Shown: positions 36,557 through 45,898 of the stretch, one piece after another | How positions within the stretch are numbered: the first letter of the stretch is position 1 | Layout of the letters: the number at the start of each line of letters is the position of its first letter | NCBI GenBank assembly: GCA_913064945.1 | Contig: CAJYAN010000001.1 | Coordinates: 300,964-364,963 of the forward strand | DNA from: an uncultured Gammaproteobacteria bacterium | GTDB taxonomy: Bacteria > Pseudomonadota > Gammaproteobacteria > UBA6429 > Thiohalophilaceae | Reading direction: 5' to 3' | Length of the DNA: 64,000 bases | Program-made: the position numbers and the translations under genes | Notes under the pieces: generated by a model | Seen by the model: only the letters and a program-made list of their open reading frames with translations | Database searches by the model: none | Told to the model about the DNA's origin: nothing

Positions 36557-36808
36557 ATGGCAATAAAAAGTTTAATACTGATACTTATTATCGGTGCCGT
36601 GGCCGGTTGGCTCGCGGGTAAAATCATGAAGGGGAGAGGCTTCGGTGCCGTCGGCAACATTGTTGTAGGTATCCTTGGCGCCGTACTGGGTAAATATTTA
36701 TTTGGCCTCCTGGGGATTTGGGCAGGAGGTTTAGTTGGCTCTTTAATTACCGCCACCGTTGGTGCCATTGTGTTGTTATATGTGGTTGGGCTGTTAAAGA
36801 AACTCTAG
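36557..36808 (+). CDS. GlsB/YeaQ/YmgE-family small membrane protein
   Basis: An 83-residue very hydrophobic protein with three helices and Gly-rich motifs (GAVAGWLAGKIMKGRGFGAVGNIVVGILGAVLG read in pieces), the transglycosylase-associated protein family. It is probably a stress-induced inner-membrane protein; its molecular role is not established. Start 36557 has GAGGGA 5 nt upstream, whereas the reading frame open to 36443 lacks coding character. Followed 32 bp later by a PqiA-like gene. Confidence 0.88.
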   Translation: MAIKSLILILIIGAVAGWLAGKIMKGRGFGAVGNIVVGILGAVLGKYLFGLLGIWAGGLVGSLITATVGAIVLLYVVGLLKKL

Positions 36809-36840
36809 GCTATGGTGATGTTTAGCAACCTGTAACTGAT

Positions 36841-37374
36841 ATGACTGAACGGGCACGAACTATTTCCGATAGATATCCAAAGCAGACAATGTGGCTGCGA
36901 GTGATATTGTTAATAAATTTAGTGTTATTAGCTGTTGGCCTGGTCGCACCGATTATTACGTTGAAGAAGTTTATCCTGATCGAAAATACCTTTTCGGTAT
37001 TCAGCGGGGCGATTGGCTTAATAAATGAAAACCATATTTTCCTGTTTATCCTGATTGCCGGTTTCAGCATTGTCCTGCCTTTACTCAAAATCGCTGTCTT
37101 GTATAAATTACTAAGCTTGCAAGGGAATAAAGCTGCGCAACTTGAACGCTACTTACACTGGATGCACCTGTATGGTAAGTGGGCCATGCTGGATGTGTTT
37201 GTCGTTGCCGTATTGATTGTCGCCGTCAAGCTCGGTGCAATCGTTAGCGTGGAATTGCACTATGGCCTGTATGCCTTCGCCGCATCGGTGATCCTGACCA
37301 TGTATATCACCGCGAGGGTAGTGAGTTTAACGGGAAATGCGACGAGAGATTCGGACAATATACTGGGGGAGTAG
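36841..37374 (+). CDS. Paraquat-inducible protein A-like membrane protein
   Basis: A 177-residue inner-membrane protein with four helices (about 18-42, 62-85, 108-130 and 135-160), matching a single PqiA domain: VAPIITLKKF after helix 1, LPLLKIAVLYKLL, HLYGKWAMLDVFVVAVLIVAVKLG. Full PqiA proteins have two such units and CxxC zinc ribbons, which are absent here. PqiA homologues work with MCE proteins (PqiB) in lipid movement, but no mce gene is adjacent. Probably in one unit with the GlsB-like gene upstream. Confidence 0.85.
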   Translation: MTERARTISDRYPKQTMWLRVILLINLVLLAVGLVAPIITLKKFILIENTFSVFSGAIGLINENHIFLFILIAGFSIVLPLLKIAVLYKLLSLQGNKAAQLERYLHWMHLYGKWAMLDVFVVAVLIVAVKLGAIVSVELHYGLYAFAASVILTMYITARVVSLTGNATRDSDNILGE

Positions 37375-37419
37375 TGGCTATACTATAACAATATTGTCGC
37401 AAGTTATGAGGAGGTCCCG

Positions 37420-37677
37420 ATGCGGTGTCTGACGTCGGGCATCATGTTAACGATACGATGTCATATTTGCGGACATTCAGTTTATTGTGCTGAGATTATT
37501 TGTGAGGCGGATTTTATCGTTGCATGTGCTTATTCATATAGTGTGTCTGTTAAAATAATGGCTCGGCAGGGGCATCTTCTAATATATCTACAATTGCATT
37601 ATTGGCGGGATCGACAGGCTTTGGATTTTGTGTGGGGTCATCGCATTCTTGCACGAGTCACGGCGAAGCCTATATGA
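37420..37677 (+). CDS. Possible small protein (85 aa), weakly supported
   Basis: GAGGAGG lies 5 nt before ATG 37420, an excellent ribosome-binding site. The ORF encodes a Cys-rich start (CLTSGIMLTIRCHICGHSVYCAEIICE) and an aromatic C-terminal half. Composition is not typical of conserved proteins and I recognise no family. The region between the PqiA-like gene and deaD (428 bp) otherwise contains only the presumed deaD promoter (TATACT at 37715-37720), so the ORF could be real or chance. Confidence 0.3.
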   Translation: MRCLTSGIMLTIRCHICGHSVYCAEIICEADFIVACAYSYSVSVKIMARQGHLLIYLQLHYWRDRQALDFVWGHRILARVTAKPI

Positions 37678-37802
37678 GCACAAAATAGTCAATGCAAACC
37701 CTATGGTCTAAGGGTATACTACGCCTCCTATTCATTTCATGAATTTTTCTATCCGCCGCTCGGTGTGCCCCATCGTCCCGGTCAGTTACAGGTACTTACC
37801 AA

Positions 37803-39677
37803 ATGTCAGCAAACAACGATGTGACCACGAGTTTTCGTGAGCTCAACCTTATCGAACCGCTTTTACAGACCCTGGACGAGGTCGGTTACGAGACACCCTC
37901 ACCGATTCAGGCCGCAACGATTCCTCTTTTACTAGCCGGCAAGGATGTCCTGGGTCAGGCCCAGACCGGTACCGGCAAGACGGCGGCCTTTGCCCTGCCG
38001 CTGCTGTCAAAAATTGACCTCAGTAAGAAATTACCCCAGGTGCTGGTGCTGGCCCCGACCCGTGAGTTGGCGATCCAGGTCGCTGAGGCCTTTCAGCGCT
38101 ATGCCACGAAATTGAAGGGCTTCCACGTCGTCCCCATTTACGGTGGCCAGGATCATCGTCGCCAGGTGCAACTGTTGCAACGTGGTGTGCATGTCGTGGT
38201 CGGCACCCCGGGTCGAGTCATGGACCATATGCGCCGTGGCACGTTGAAACTGGAGGGTCTTACCACCCTGGTATTGGATGAAGCCGACGAGATGTTGCGT
38301 ATGGGGTTTATCGATGACGTCGAGTGGGTGCTGGAACAGACGCCGAAGACGCGCCAGATTGCACTGTTTTCCGCCACCATGCCCGCCGTGATCCGCCGCA
38401 TTGCGCAGAAGCACTTGCACGAGCCCGAAGAGATCACCATTAAAGTCACCACCACCACCGCCAGCACCATTCGCCAGCGTTTCTGGATGGTCAGTGGCCT
38501 GCATAAGCTCGATGCCCTGAGCCGCATTCTTGAGGCGGAGACCTTTGACGCCATGATCATTTTCGTGCGTACCAAGACCGCGACCACGGAGCTGGCCGAA
38601 AAGCTGGAGGCCCGTGGTTATTCAACGGCACCGCTGAGTGGTGATATTGCGCAGAATCAGCGTGAGAAAACAATTGATCAACTCAAGTCCGGCAAGATCG
38701 ATATCCTGATCGCCACAGACGTTGCTGCCCGTGGCCTGGATGTAGAACGTATTAGTCACGTTATCAATTATGACATACCGTATGACCCCGAGGCCTATGT
38801 CCACCGTATCGGTCGTACCGGACGTGCGGGTCGCAGCGGCGATGCGATTCTGTTTGTCGCACCCCGGGAAAGACGCCTGTTGGCGGCGATTGAAAAATCA
38901 ACCCGGCAGAAGATTGACCCCATGGAGCTGCCGTCCACCGAGGTCATTAACGACAAGCGTGTTGCCGATTTTAAGCAACACATTAGCGATACCCTGGCGA
39001 CCGAGGAACTGGGCTTTTTCTATCAGTTACTGGAGCAGTATCAGCAGGAACATAATGTCCCGGCGCTGGAGATTGCCGCCGCCCTGGCTAGACTGTTGCA
39101 GGGTGATGAGCCAATGTTACTGAGCGCGCAAAAAGAGCAGCGCGCACCACGGGATAAATATCAGGATCGCGACGATTCCCGCAGGAGCTCAAGAGACCGT
39201 GGTGACCGCCCGGACGGACGTGACAAACGTCGTCGTGATAATCGGCAGGACGAAGCGGACCTGCAACGCTATCGTATCGAGGTAGGCAATGACCACGGCG
39301 TCAAGCCTGGCAATATTGTCGGTGCCATTGCCAACGAGGCCGGTATCGATAGCCAGTATATTGGCCATATCAAGATATACGATGATTACAGTACTGTAGA
39401 CCTGCCGAAGAATTTATCCGATGAAACCATACGTACCTTGCGGAAGGTCTGGGTGGCCAGCCAGCCACTGAATATTTCGCGTCTGGATGCGAAAGCACCC
39501 CGTGGTGAAAAGGCAAAACCAGGTCGCAAAGAAGGCACCTTGCACAAGGCCAAATCCAGAGAACAAGGCCCGGCAAAGTCAGAGCGCAAGCCAAAAACCG
39601 CCAGGAAAAAGGCCGCGGCAAAAAAGAAAAAGTCAAAAGACAAGCGCGCCTCGAAAGACAAAGCGGGTAAAAAATAG
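37803..39677 (+). CDS. deaD: DEAD-box RNA helicase (DeaD/CsdA-like) with DbpA RNA-binding domain
   Basis: A 624-residue ATP-dependent RNA helicase for ribosome assembly and mRNA turnover at low temperature. Motifs are Q (SPIQAATIP), I (AQTGTGKTAAF, about 51-61), PTRELA, DEAD (about 159), SAT, ARGLD and HRIGRTGRAGR. Residues about 485-560 form a DbpA-type RRM (RYRIEVGNDHGVKPGNIVGAIANEAG, in pieces). The tail after 575 is almost only Lys/Arg/Ala, an unstructured RNA-binding extension. TATACT at 37715-37720 suggests an 80-nt leader. It converges on a cold-shock protein gene. Confidence 0.95.
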   Translation: MSANNDVTTSFRELNLIEPLLQTLDEVGYETPSPIQAATIPLLLAGKDVLGQAQTGTGKTAAFALPLLSKIDLSKKLPQVLVLAPTRELAIQVAEAFQRYATKLKGFHVVPIYGGQDHRRQVQLLQRGVHVVVGTPGRVMDHMRRGTLKLEGLTTLVLDEADEMLRMGFIDDVEWVLEQTPKTRQIALFSATMPAVIRRIAQKHLHEPEEITIKVTTTTASTIRQRFWMVSGLHKLDALSRILEAETFDAMIIFVRTKTATTELAEKLEARGYSTAPLSGDIAQNQREKTIDQLKSGKIDILIATDVAARGLDVERISHVINYDIPYDPEAYVHRIGRTGRAGRSGDAILFVAPRERRLLAAIEKSTRQKIDPMELPSTEVINDKRVADFKQHISDTLATEELGFFYQLLEQYQQEHNVPALEIAAALARLLQGDEPMLLSAQKEQRAPRDKYQDRDDSRRSSRDRGDRPDGRDKRRRDNRQDEADLQRYRIEVGNDHGVKPGNIVGAIANEAGIDSQYIGHIKIYDDYSTVDLPKNLSDETIRTLRKVWVASQPLNISRLDAKAPRGEKAKPGRKEGTLHKAKSREQGPAKSERKPKTARKKAAAKKKKSKDKRASKDKAGKK

Positions 39678-39684
39678 AGACGAA

Positions 39685-39711
39685 GAACCCTGCCGCGGCA
39701 GGGTTCTTTTT
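39685..39711. terminator. Rho-independent terminator after deaD
   Basis: A 22-bp perfect inverted repeat (11-bp arms, GAACCCTGCCG and its complement) is followed by T5. It lies between convergent deaD and the cold-shock gene and could serve both. Confidence 0.9.
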
Positions 39712-39746
39712 ACCTCAGCTTACAGAGAGTGTGGCTAACTCGCCGA

Positions 39747-39950
39747 TTACTGAGGTACGACGTTGCTGGCCTGTGGACCTTTAGGGCCGTCTTCAACGTC
39801 GAAAGTGACTGCCTGGTTTTCTTTTAAGGTACGAAAACCGTCGCCCTGGATCGCGCTGAAATGAACGAAAACATCCTTACCCCCATTATCCTGAGAAAGG
39901 AAGCCATAGCCTTTAGACTCATTGAACCACTTAACTGTACCAGTTGCCAT
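39747..39950 (-). CDS. Cold-shock protein, CspA family
   Basis: A 67-residue OB-fold RNA chaperone. It contains both RNA-binding motifs, KGYGFLSQ (RNP1 region) and DVFVHFSAI (RNP2), after GTVKWFNES. It binds single-stranded RNA and melts structures. Which E. coli paralogue it equals cannot be told. Its leader (39951 to about 40210, minus strand) is long and A/T-rich, as in cold-regulated csp genes. Beside deaD it gives a cold-adaptation pair on opposite strands. Confidence 0.95.
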   Translation of the reverse strand: MATGTVKWFNESKGYGFLSQDNGGKDVFVHFSAIQGDGFRTLKENQAVTFDVEDGPKGPQASNVVPQ

Positions 39951-40212
39951 AACACTTACCTTATAGAAAATAAAACACGTAACGACTACGGATATGAACA
40001 GGTATTTACAGATGGCTGAATCACCATGTAAGTCCCACTCTATAAACCGCAGTTGCTTTAAACTTTACTTCAGCCCCCCAAAAAAGGCTACCCTTTTTTC
40101 GTCAGGCCGGTGGCCAAGGCAGGGCGCAAAAACCTTATTTTTTGCTATATTTTTCAGTAGGTTAATTAGTGTTTTTTAATATAGGTTTTGTCGCGCAAAA
40201 GTAGGGCCGGGT
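39951..40212. other. Intergenic region upstream of the cold-shock gene
   Basis: The minus strand would carry the promoter and leader of the csp gene. Several short hairpins and A/T tracts are visible (around 40075-40150), but I could not identify a specific cold box or thermosensor. The right end is the response-regulator promoter. Confidence 0.4.
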
Positions 40213-40246
40213 TTGTGACAAAATTGTGATGCCTTCTACCTATACT
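40213..40246 (+). promoter_or_regulatory. Phased direct-repeat operator and -10 of the response-regulator gene
   Basis: TTGTGAC at 40213 and TGTGATG at 40225 give GTGAC/GTGAT units 11 bp apart, with TATACT at 40241-40246 as -10. The same words with the same spacing and the same distance to the -10 occur at 42663-42696 in front of the spondin-domain gene. Confidence 0.6.
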
Positions 40247-40253
40247 GTGGTGC

Positions 40254-40964
40254 ATGTTGATGAAGAATGTTTTGATTATTGAAGACCAGCAGGATATTGC
40301 CAATCTGGTAAAAATGCATTTGAGCGATATGCAGTGCAGCGTTATCCACGCCGCTAATGGTAATGAGGGTTTGCAGCAGGTCGAGGCCAAACGCTTTGAC
40401 CTGATTATTCTCGACCTGATGTTGCCCGGCATGGATGGCCTGGAGATCTGCCGCCGCATTCGCAAACAATCTGACTATACCCCGGTACTGATGTTGACCT
40501 CAAAATCTGCCGAGCTGGATCGCGTCCTGGGTCTGGAAGTTGGTGCGGACGATTATGTCACCAAGCCCTTTAGCATTCGCGAGTTGATGGCGAGGGTCAA
40601 GGCCCTGTTCCGTCGTGTCGAGGCGATGGGTGGTGAGTCGGTCGAAGACAAGATTAGCCAAAAATTTGGTGAACTGAGTATTGATATTGAAAAGCGCAAG
40701 GTCATGCTGGGTGAGCGCTATGTCGATCTCACCGCCAAGGAGTTTGAGTTGCTCATGCAATTTATCTATCACCCGGGGCGTGTCTATTCGCGGGCACAGT
40801 TGCTGGACCTGGTCTGGGGCTATGGACACGATGGTTATGAACATACAGTCAACTCACACATCAATCGTCTGCGCGGCAAGATCGAAACCGACCCGGCACA
40901 TCCGGAATATATCCTCACCGTCTGGGGTGTCGGCTATAAATTCAACGATGCGCTGATGATGTAA
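40254..40964 (+). CDS. OmpR-family response regulator
   Basis: A 236-residue regulator. Receiver: LIIEDQQDI, phospho-acceptor in LIILDLMLPGMDG (about 54), Lys in YVTKPFS. C-terminal winged helix: LTAKEFELLMQF, then SHINRLRGKIETDPAHPEYILTVWGVGYKF in pieces. Start is 40254 or 40260 (MKNVLII). The gene starts only 8 nt after the -10, so the leader is very short or absent. The cognate kinase is 49 bp downstream. Likely binds the phased GTGA repeats at its own promoter and at the spondin gene (inference). Confidence 0.92.
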   Translation: MLMKNVLIIEDQQDIANLVKMHLSDMQCSVIHAANGNEGLQQVEAKRFDLIILDLMLPGMDGLEICRRIRKQSDYTPVLMLTSKSAELDRVLGLEVGADDYVTKPFSIRELMARVKALFRRVEAMGGESVEDKISQKFGELSIDIEKRKVMLGERYVDLTAKEFELLMQFIYHPGRVYSRAQLLDLVWGYGHDGYEHTVNSHINRLRGKIETDPAHPEYILTVWGVGYKFNDALMM

Positions 40965-41013
40965 CGCCAGTAACTTGAATCCATTAATCTTACGGCAAGG
41001 CCTTTATCACAGC

Positions 41014-42486
41014 ATGTTTAAGCGTCTCTCTACCAAACTCATTGTCACCCTCTTTGGCCTGTTGTTGTTAATGTCGGCCAGTTTTATTGCCTTTGCCCTG
41101 TGGATGGCACCGATGTTTCTGGAGGAGTTGAACCAGAAGCTCAATCTGGACCTGGCGCAAAACATCGTTAAAGAAAAACATTTAATGCTCGATACGCAGG
41201 TGAATCATGATGCCATGCAGACTGTCTTTATGGGACTGATGTTGGTGAATCCGGCGATTGAAGTCTATCTTACCGACCCCCAGGGGAATCTGCTGGCTTA
41301 CTCTGCGCCAAAAGGGGTGGTGAAACGTCAGCGCATAGACCTGGAACCCATCCGATGTTTTTTAGAGAAAAAAGAACACTTCCCGGTTCTGGGTAATGAC
41401 CCGCGCGACCTCACGCGTGACAAGGTCTTTTCCGCCGCGCCTATTTATGAGAAGCAAAAACTGCAAGGTTATCTATATATAGTATTGGGTGGGCAGGCCT
41501 ACGATTCGGTTGTGGCATTACTTCAGTCCAGTTACATCCTGCGTCTGTGGACCGCGGCTGTCGTGGTGAGTTTGCTGGTAGCCCTGATTGCCGGATTTTT
41601 GGTGCTGCGACATATTAGTCGTCGCGTGCAGTTACTGGCGGGGAGTATGGAACGGTTTAAGCAGAGTGATTTTCAGCAGAGCATCGAACACCTGGATCGT
41701 TTTGATGGACGCCGTGGTGATGAGATCGACCAGCTGGGATCGACGTTTCGTGAAATGTCGGAACGTATTATTCATCAGGTCAAACTACTGCAACATAACG
41801 ATGCTTCACGACGTGAAATGGTAGCCAATGTCTCACATGACCTGCGTACACCACTCGCCTCGTTACAGGGTTATCTGGAAACACTGATGTTGAAGGCCGA
41901 ACAACTTAGTGACGAACAGCGCCATGAATATATTGATATTGCCTATAAGCATAGTGAGCGGCTACGCAAGCTGGTGTCAGAACTCTTCGAACTATCGACG
42001 CTGGAAAATCAGGATGCCCGCCTGCACTTTGAACCATTTTCCATGAGTGAACTGGTGCAGGACGTCTGTCAGAAGTTTCGTCTGGAAGCGGAAAAGAAAG
42101 GTCTGCAACTATCAACCGCCATCACCACCCAGCCCACCTTCGTCTCGGCGGATATCGGTCTAATACAGCGAGTGCTGGAAAACCTGATCGAAAATGCGAT
42201 TAAGTACACCCCCGATGGTGGCCAGGTCGCGGTATCATTAATCATCGCTAGTAAAACCATTACTACCCAAATTACCGACACCGGCCAGGGCATCGCTGCT
42301 GAGGATATTCCACATATCTTTGAACGGTTTTATCGCGTCGAGAAACATCGTAACCTGGACGGTACCGGTCTGGGTCTGGCGATTGCAAAGCGTATAATGC
42401 AATTGCATAACAGTTCGATTGATGTGCAGTCCAGGCTTAATCTCGGTACAACGTTTTCTTTTCCGTTGCCTTGCGGTCATATTTGA
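41014..42486 (+). CDS. Sensor histidine kinase, partner of the preceding regulator
   Basis: About 490 residues: helix 1 (TKLIVTLFGLLLLMSASFIAF, about 7-27), a periplasmic sensor of some 140 residues, helix 2 (about 172-195), HAMP, then HisKA with VSHDLRTPLASLQGY and HATPase_c with NLIENAIKYTPDG, DTGQGIAAEDIP and GTGLGLAIA. Start 41014 (MFKRLST) puts helix 1 at the N-terminus; a TTG at 40975 would add 13 residues. Signal unknown. Confidence 0.9.
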   Translation: MFKRLSTKLIVTLFGLLLLMSASFIAFALWMAPMFLEELNQKLNLDLAQNIVKEKHLMLDTQVNHDAMQTVFMGLMLVNPAIEVYLTDPQGNLLAYSAPKGVVKRQRIDLEPIRCFLEKKEHFPVLGNDPRDLTRDKVFSAAPIYEKQKLQGYLYIVLGGQAYDSVVALLQSSYILRLWTAAVVVSLLVALIAGFLVLRHISRRVQLLAGSMERFKQSDFQQSIEHLDRFDGRRGDEIDQLGSTFREMSERIIHQVKLLQHNDASRREMVANVSHDLRTPLASLQGYLETLMLKAEQLSDEQRHEYIDIAYKHSERLRKLVSELFELSTLENQDARLHFEPFSMSELVQDVCQKFRLEAEKKGLQLSTAITTQPTFVSADIGLIQRVLENLIENAIKYTPDGGQVAVSLIIASKTITTQITDTGQGIAAEDIPHIFERFYRVEKHRNLDGTGLGLAIAKRIMQLHNSSIDVQSRLNLGTTFSFPLPCGHI

Positions 42487-42493
42487 TGATTTG

Positions 42494-42619
42494 TTTCACC
42501 GCAAAGATGCCGAGGGCGCAAAGCAATGCTTTAGAAAACATCACCACAGCGTCGTAATAAATCAGAACCAACCTTGTGTTGTAATGTATTGATAATGCTT
42601 TGCGTACTTAGCGGTGAAA
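42494..42619. repeat. Dispersed intergenic element with terminal inverted repeats
   Basis: TTTCACCGC (42494-42502) and GCGGTGAAA (42611-42619) are perfect 9-bp ends. The inner arms (CGCAAAGCA and its near complement TGCTTTGCG) continue the pairing imperfectly. The words resemble the common bacterial CACCGCAAAG repeat class. Related pieces occur at 57745-57830 and 63715-63745 in this window. No ORF inside. Confidence 0.6.
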
Positions 42620-42653
42620 GGTTCACATATTAAATCATCGTCGTGATAAAAAA

Positions 42654-42696
42654 GTGACTTTCTTGTGACCCGTCTGTGATGTGATATTGTCATGCT
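42654..42696 (+). promoter_or_regulatory. Three phased GTGA repeats and -10 of the spondin-domain gene
   Basis: GTGAC at 42654, GTGAC at 42665 and GTGAT at 42676 are exactly 11 bp apart. CATGCT at 42691-42696 takes the -10 position. TTGTGAC-N5-TGTGATG is shared word for word with the response-regulator promoter at 40213. Confidence 0.6.
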
Positions 42697-42729
42697 GTTG
42701 CTTCCACCAACTAACCAAGGAAGAACGTC

Positions 42730-43374
42730 ATGAAAAAAATAATTACGACACTGTGTTTAATGCTCTGTGGTATGTCCATCGCTGTCGCCGATCAAATGTC
42801 TACTTATCGTGTGACGATTACGAATGGCACGCTGCACCAGGTTATTACCCCACCGTTGATCGTGACTCACCGGGGAAATTTTCAATTATTTCAGATTGGC
42901 CAGCCCGCCAGTGAAGCGTTAGCGACGTTGGCCGAGACCGGGAATAATCAACCTCTACTCGGCGAGGTTGGCTCAACCCGTGGTGTCTTCGATGTCGTGG
43001 CGGGTAGCAGTGTGATTCCGCCTGGCGAGAGTGCCAGCTTTGATATTCGCGCACCTAAAAGTGCACATATCAGTTTGGCCGGTATGCTTGCCAGTACCAA
43101 CGACGGTTTTGTTGCCATCAATGATATGGCCATGCCACGCAAACAGGGTCGTTATGCCGCCTATGTTTATGATGCAGGCTCCGAGACAAATAATGAAAGT
43201 TGTGCCTATGTACCGGGTCCTCCCTGTACCGCCGATTCTGGAAATGCCTCCGATGCGGGCGAAGGCTATGTGAGTTTTCATAATGGAATTCATGGTGGTG
43301 GAGATCTCAATCCGAAGCACCTGGACTGGCGTGGTCCGGTAGCTATGGTTTACATAAATCGTATCGATCATTAA
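42730..43374 (+). CDS. Exported spondin-domain protein
   Basis: A 214-residue protein with a signal peptide (ITTLCLMLCGMSIAVA-DQ) and a single Spondin_N domain: YRVTITNGTLHQVITPP, FDIRAPKSAHISLAGMLASTNDGFV and the C-terminal HGGGDLNPKHLDWRGPVAMV (in pieces). One Cys pair (ESCAYVPGPPC) may form a disulfide. Bacterial spondin proteins are secreted or surface-bound, and their function is little known. AAGGAAG precedes the ATG. It is probably controlled by the two-component system just upstream and has its own terminator. Confidence 0.88.
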   Translation: MKKIITTLCLMLCGMSIAVADQMSTYRVTITNGTLHQVITPPLIVTHRGNFQLFQIGQPASEALATLAETGNNQPLLGEVGSTRGVFDVVAGSSVIPPGESASFDIRAPKSAHISLAGMLASTNDGFVAINDMAMPRKQGRYAAYVYDAGSETNNESCAYVPGPPCTADSGNASDAGEGYVSFHNGIHGGGDLNPKHLDWRGPVAMVYINRIDH

Positions 43375-43410
43375 TTCGCTCAAACTCATTTAGTCCCATT
43401 GCGACGTCAA

Positions 43411-43440
43411 TGCCCCTTTCTATAAAGGGGCATTTTTTGT
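43411..43440 (+). terminator. Rho-independent terminator of the spondin-domain gene
   Basis: TGCCCCTTT pairs with AAAGGGGCA around a 4-nt loop, followed by a T6 tract, 37 nt after the stop codon. Confidence 0.92.
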
Positions 43441-43578
43441 TTGATTATTTTTCCACGGCAATTTCGTGTATGTTTTTATAAGTATTTACATTATCACGGC
43501 TAAATAGCCTGTCTTTTATTCACAGTAGACAATAAAATCAGGCTTCAAAGGTTATCCCCCCATAATCTGGAAAGCCGT

Positions 43579-45561
43579 ATGAATACAAAACTTCTCCAGG
43601 CAGTGAGTAGTGAACAACTCAAGCACCTGTATAGCTATGTCGGTATTTCCTTGCTGGCGACCGCCGTGATTGCCCCTACAATGACTATGGCGTTATGGCG
43701 CGAGACACATATCAACTTTCTGACGGCATGGTTACTTGCAATTTTATCGTTGACCGCAGTTCGATATTATTTCCTTCAGCGATTCAACCGTGCCCCTAAA
43801 CGATTCTCTGAGACCCTCTGGTTGCGACTCTTTCTCGGCGAGACGTTTTTGTCGGGTTTACTCTGGGGACTTCTGGGGACATTGTTTTCGCCGATTGTCG
43901 AGGTGTATTACTGGTTTCTGGTATTGTTTGTGCTGGTCGGCCTGGTGGGCATGGCATTAGCAACACTGTCGGCGTTTTATTTCGCCTATGTCCTTTTTGC
44001 CGTTCCTGCACTGCTGCCGATGGCGATTTTGCTGCTGGGTGGTGTTGCCGAATACAATAAGTTGATGGGTGTTCTGATCCTGCTGTATTTGGGGCTGACG
44101 ATACAGCTATCAAGACGCTCAAATCGGGATATCGATAAAACGATCCACATGCGTTTTGAACGTGAGGCAATGTCTTTTTCTATTGAACGTCAGATTGAGG
44201 AAATGGCAGAGCAACATGAGCGAATCCTGGAGACTCAGGACAGTCTACGCCGCGCCAATGAATTTTTTGAGGTGGCCTTTGACACGACCCATGTGATGTA
44301 TGCCTATCTGGATAAAGATTTTAATTATTTGCGGGTGAATAAGGCCTATGCCAACAGGAATGGTGTGCGTCAGGAAGCGATCGTAGGTAAGCACTATTTC
44401 GATTTATACCCGGATGAAGTGAACAAAAAACTTTTTGAACAGGTGAGAAATAGCGGTCAGGGATTACAGACTGAAGATAGCGCCTTTCACCATCCCGTAC
44501 TTGGTATCTGCTATTGGGACTGGTCACTACAACCGTTACTGGATGTTGATGGCAAGGTGATGTGTCTGTTGCTTGCCGTGATCGATGTCACCGTAAAAAA
44601 GCAGGCGCAACAGGCGATTGAGGAAAAAGAGACCTATCTGCAATCGATCATGGATGCAACAAGTGAAGTGATTCTGACGATGGATGCCAGCGGAAAAATC
44701 GAAGTGATTAACTCTGCCGTAGAGTCAATGTTTGGTTATCCGCCAGAGGAACTGGTCGGTGAGCAGATCGTGCGGTTAATGCCCGAGTCTATTGCCAACA
44801 GGCATCAGCAATGGGTGGATAGCTATATGAATGAATCCGGGCGGCTACTTTCGGCCCGCATGCTTGATACTAAGGGCATGCGCAAGGATGGTACGATCTT
44901 CCCGGTATCGATTTCTGTCTCCGACAATATGATAGCCAATCGACGTATCTTTACGGCGGTTATGCGGGATATCACTGAACAGCATAATACGATGGAGGCA
45001 CTAAGGATCAAGAACAACGAGCTGGAATACCTGTCTTCGCACGATAGTATGACGGGTTTACATAATCGTCGTACGGCAGATGAGATCCTGTTGCGCGAAT
45101 GGAACCGTGCCGTGCGGATGAAAGGTGCAATTTCCCTTCTTATGATTGATGTCGATCACTTTAAAAAATACAACGATCACTACGGCCACCAGTCGGGGGA
45201 TACCTGTCTGCATCGCGTCGCTACTAAAATGAAATCGGTTCTTAGCCGACCCACGGATGAGCTGGCGCGTTATGGTGGTGAAGAATTTATCGCTATCTTA
45301 CCCGACACGGACTCGGCAGGGGCACTGCAGGTGGCGGAGAACATCCGACAGGCCGTGCTGGAACTGGAAATTCCGAATGTGTCGGTCACCTCAGAGTTTG
45401 TGACCGTTAGTATCGGCACCGGAACCGCATGGCCCGTCAATGTCCTGAATTTTGAAAAACTGGTGAGCTGTGCCGATCAGGCACTCTACCAGGCCAAGGC
45501 TGAGGGGCGAAATCGCGTCGTGGCCAACGAGGAACAATTGCCGTCAAGTCCCGAAGCTTAA
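43579..45561 (+). CDS. Membrane diguanylate cyclase with two PAS domains
   Basis: A 660-residue protein. The first 180 residues hold about five membrane helices (an MASE-like sensor). A coiled coil leads to PAS1 (about 225-345, FDTTHVMYAYLDKDF) and PAS2 (about 350-470, DATSEVILTMDASGKIEVIN in pieces, FGYPPEELVG). The GGDEF domain (about 485-645) has the active RYGGEEFIAILPDTD and I-site RPTD. It makes c-di-GMP at the membrane in response to an unknown signal, possibly redox or a small ligand through PAS. Monocistronic. Confidence 0.92.
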   Translation: MNTKLLQAVSSEQLKHLYSYVGISLLATAVIAPTMTMALWRETHINFLTAWLLAILSLTAVRYYFLQRFNRAPKRFSETLWLRLFLGETFLSGLLWGLLGTLFSPIVEVYYWFLVLFVLVGLVGMALATLSAFYFAYVLFAVPALLPMAILLLGGVAEYNKLMGVLILLYLGLTIQLSRRSNRDIDKTIHMRFEREAMSFSIERQIEEMAEQHERILETQDSLRRANEFFEVAFDTTHVMYAYLDKDFNYLRVNKAYANRNGVRQEAIVGKHYFDLYPDEVNKKLFEQVRNSGQGLQTEDSAFHHPVLGICYWDWSLQPLLDVDGKVMCLLLAVIDVTVKKQAQQAIEEKETYLQSIMDATSEVILTMDASGKIEVINSAVESMFGYPPEELVGEQIVRLMPESIANRHQQWVDSYMNESGRLLSARMLDTKGMRKDGTIFPVSISVSDNMIANRRIFTAVMRDITEQHNTMEALRIKNNELEYLSSHDSMTGLHNRRTADEILLREWNRAVRMKGAISLLMIDVDHFKKYNDHYGHQSGDTCLHRVATKMKSVLSRPTDELARYGGEEFIAILPDTDSAGALQVAENIRQAVLELEIPNVSVTSEFVTVSIGTGTAWPVNVLNFEKLVSCADQALYQAKAEGRNRVVANEEQLPSSPEA

Positions 45562-45859
45562 GTCAGGCTCGTCCCAGAATACATTTGCTAAACTCAAAGT
45601 CATGTGCCTCGTGGGCGTTCATCACGTCATCGCCTGCGTAGTCCGGAGCCTGCTTTTTAATCGTGTCATGAAATTAATCCCATAACGGAAGACTCCGTGT
45701 GCCACCAGGGTATTACGGGGTTTCGCCATTGGTGACTTCTATCATGGTATGCGGCAGTATCATTAAGCGGCCGTTTATGGTGTGTCCCTGAGGACCTGTC
45801 TGTGACAAACGTGCATAACGCGGGGTCGGGAATCGAGGCTTAAGATACTCACTGGATGC

Positions 45860-45868
45860 TGTTATAAT
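45860..45868 (+). promoter_or_regulatory. Extended -10 promoter of the receiver-like gene
   Basis: TGTTATAAT combines a TGn extension with consensus TATAAT, about 30 nt before the start at 45899. No clear -35. The rest of the 337-bp gap from 45562 holds nothing else that I recognise. Confidence 0.5.
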
Positions 45869-45898
45869 CAGATTTAGTGTTTTGAGAAACAAGGTCTT

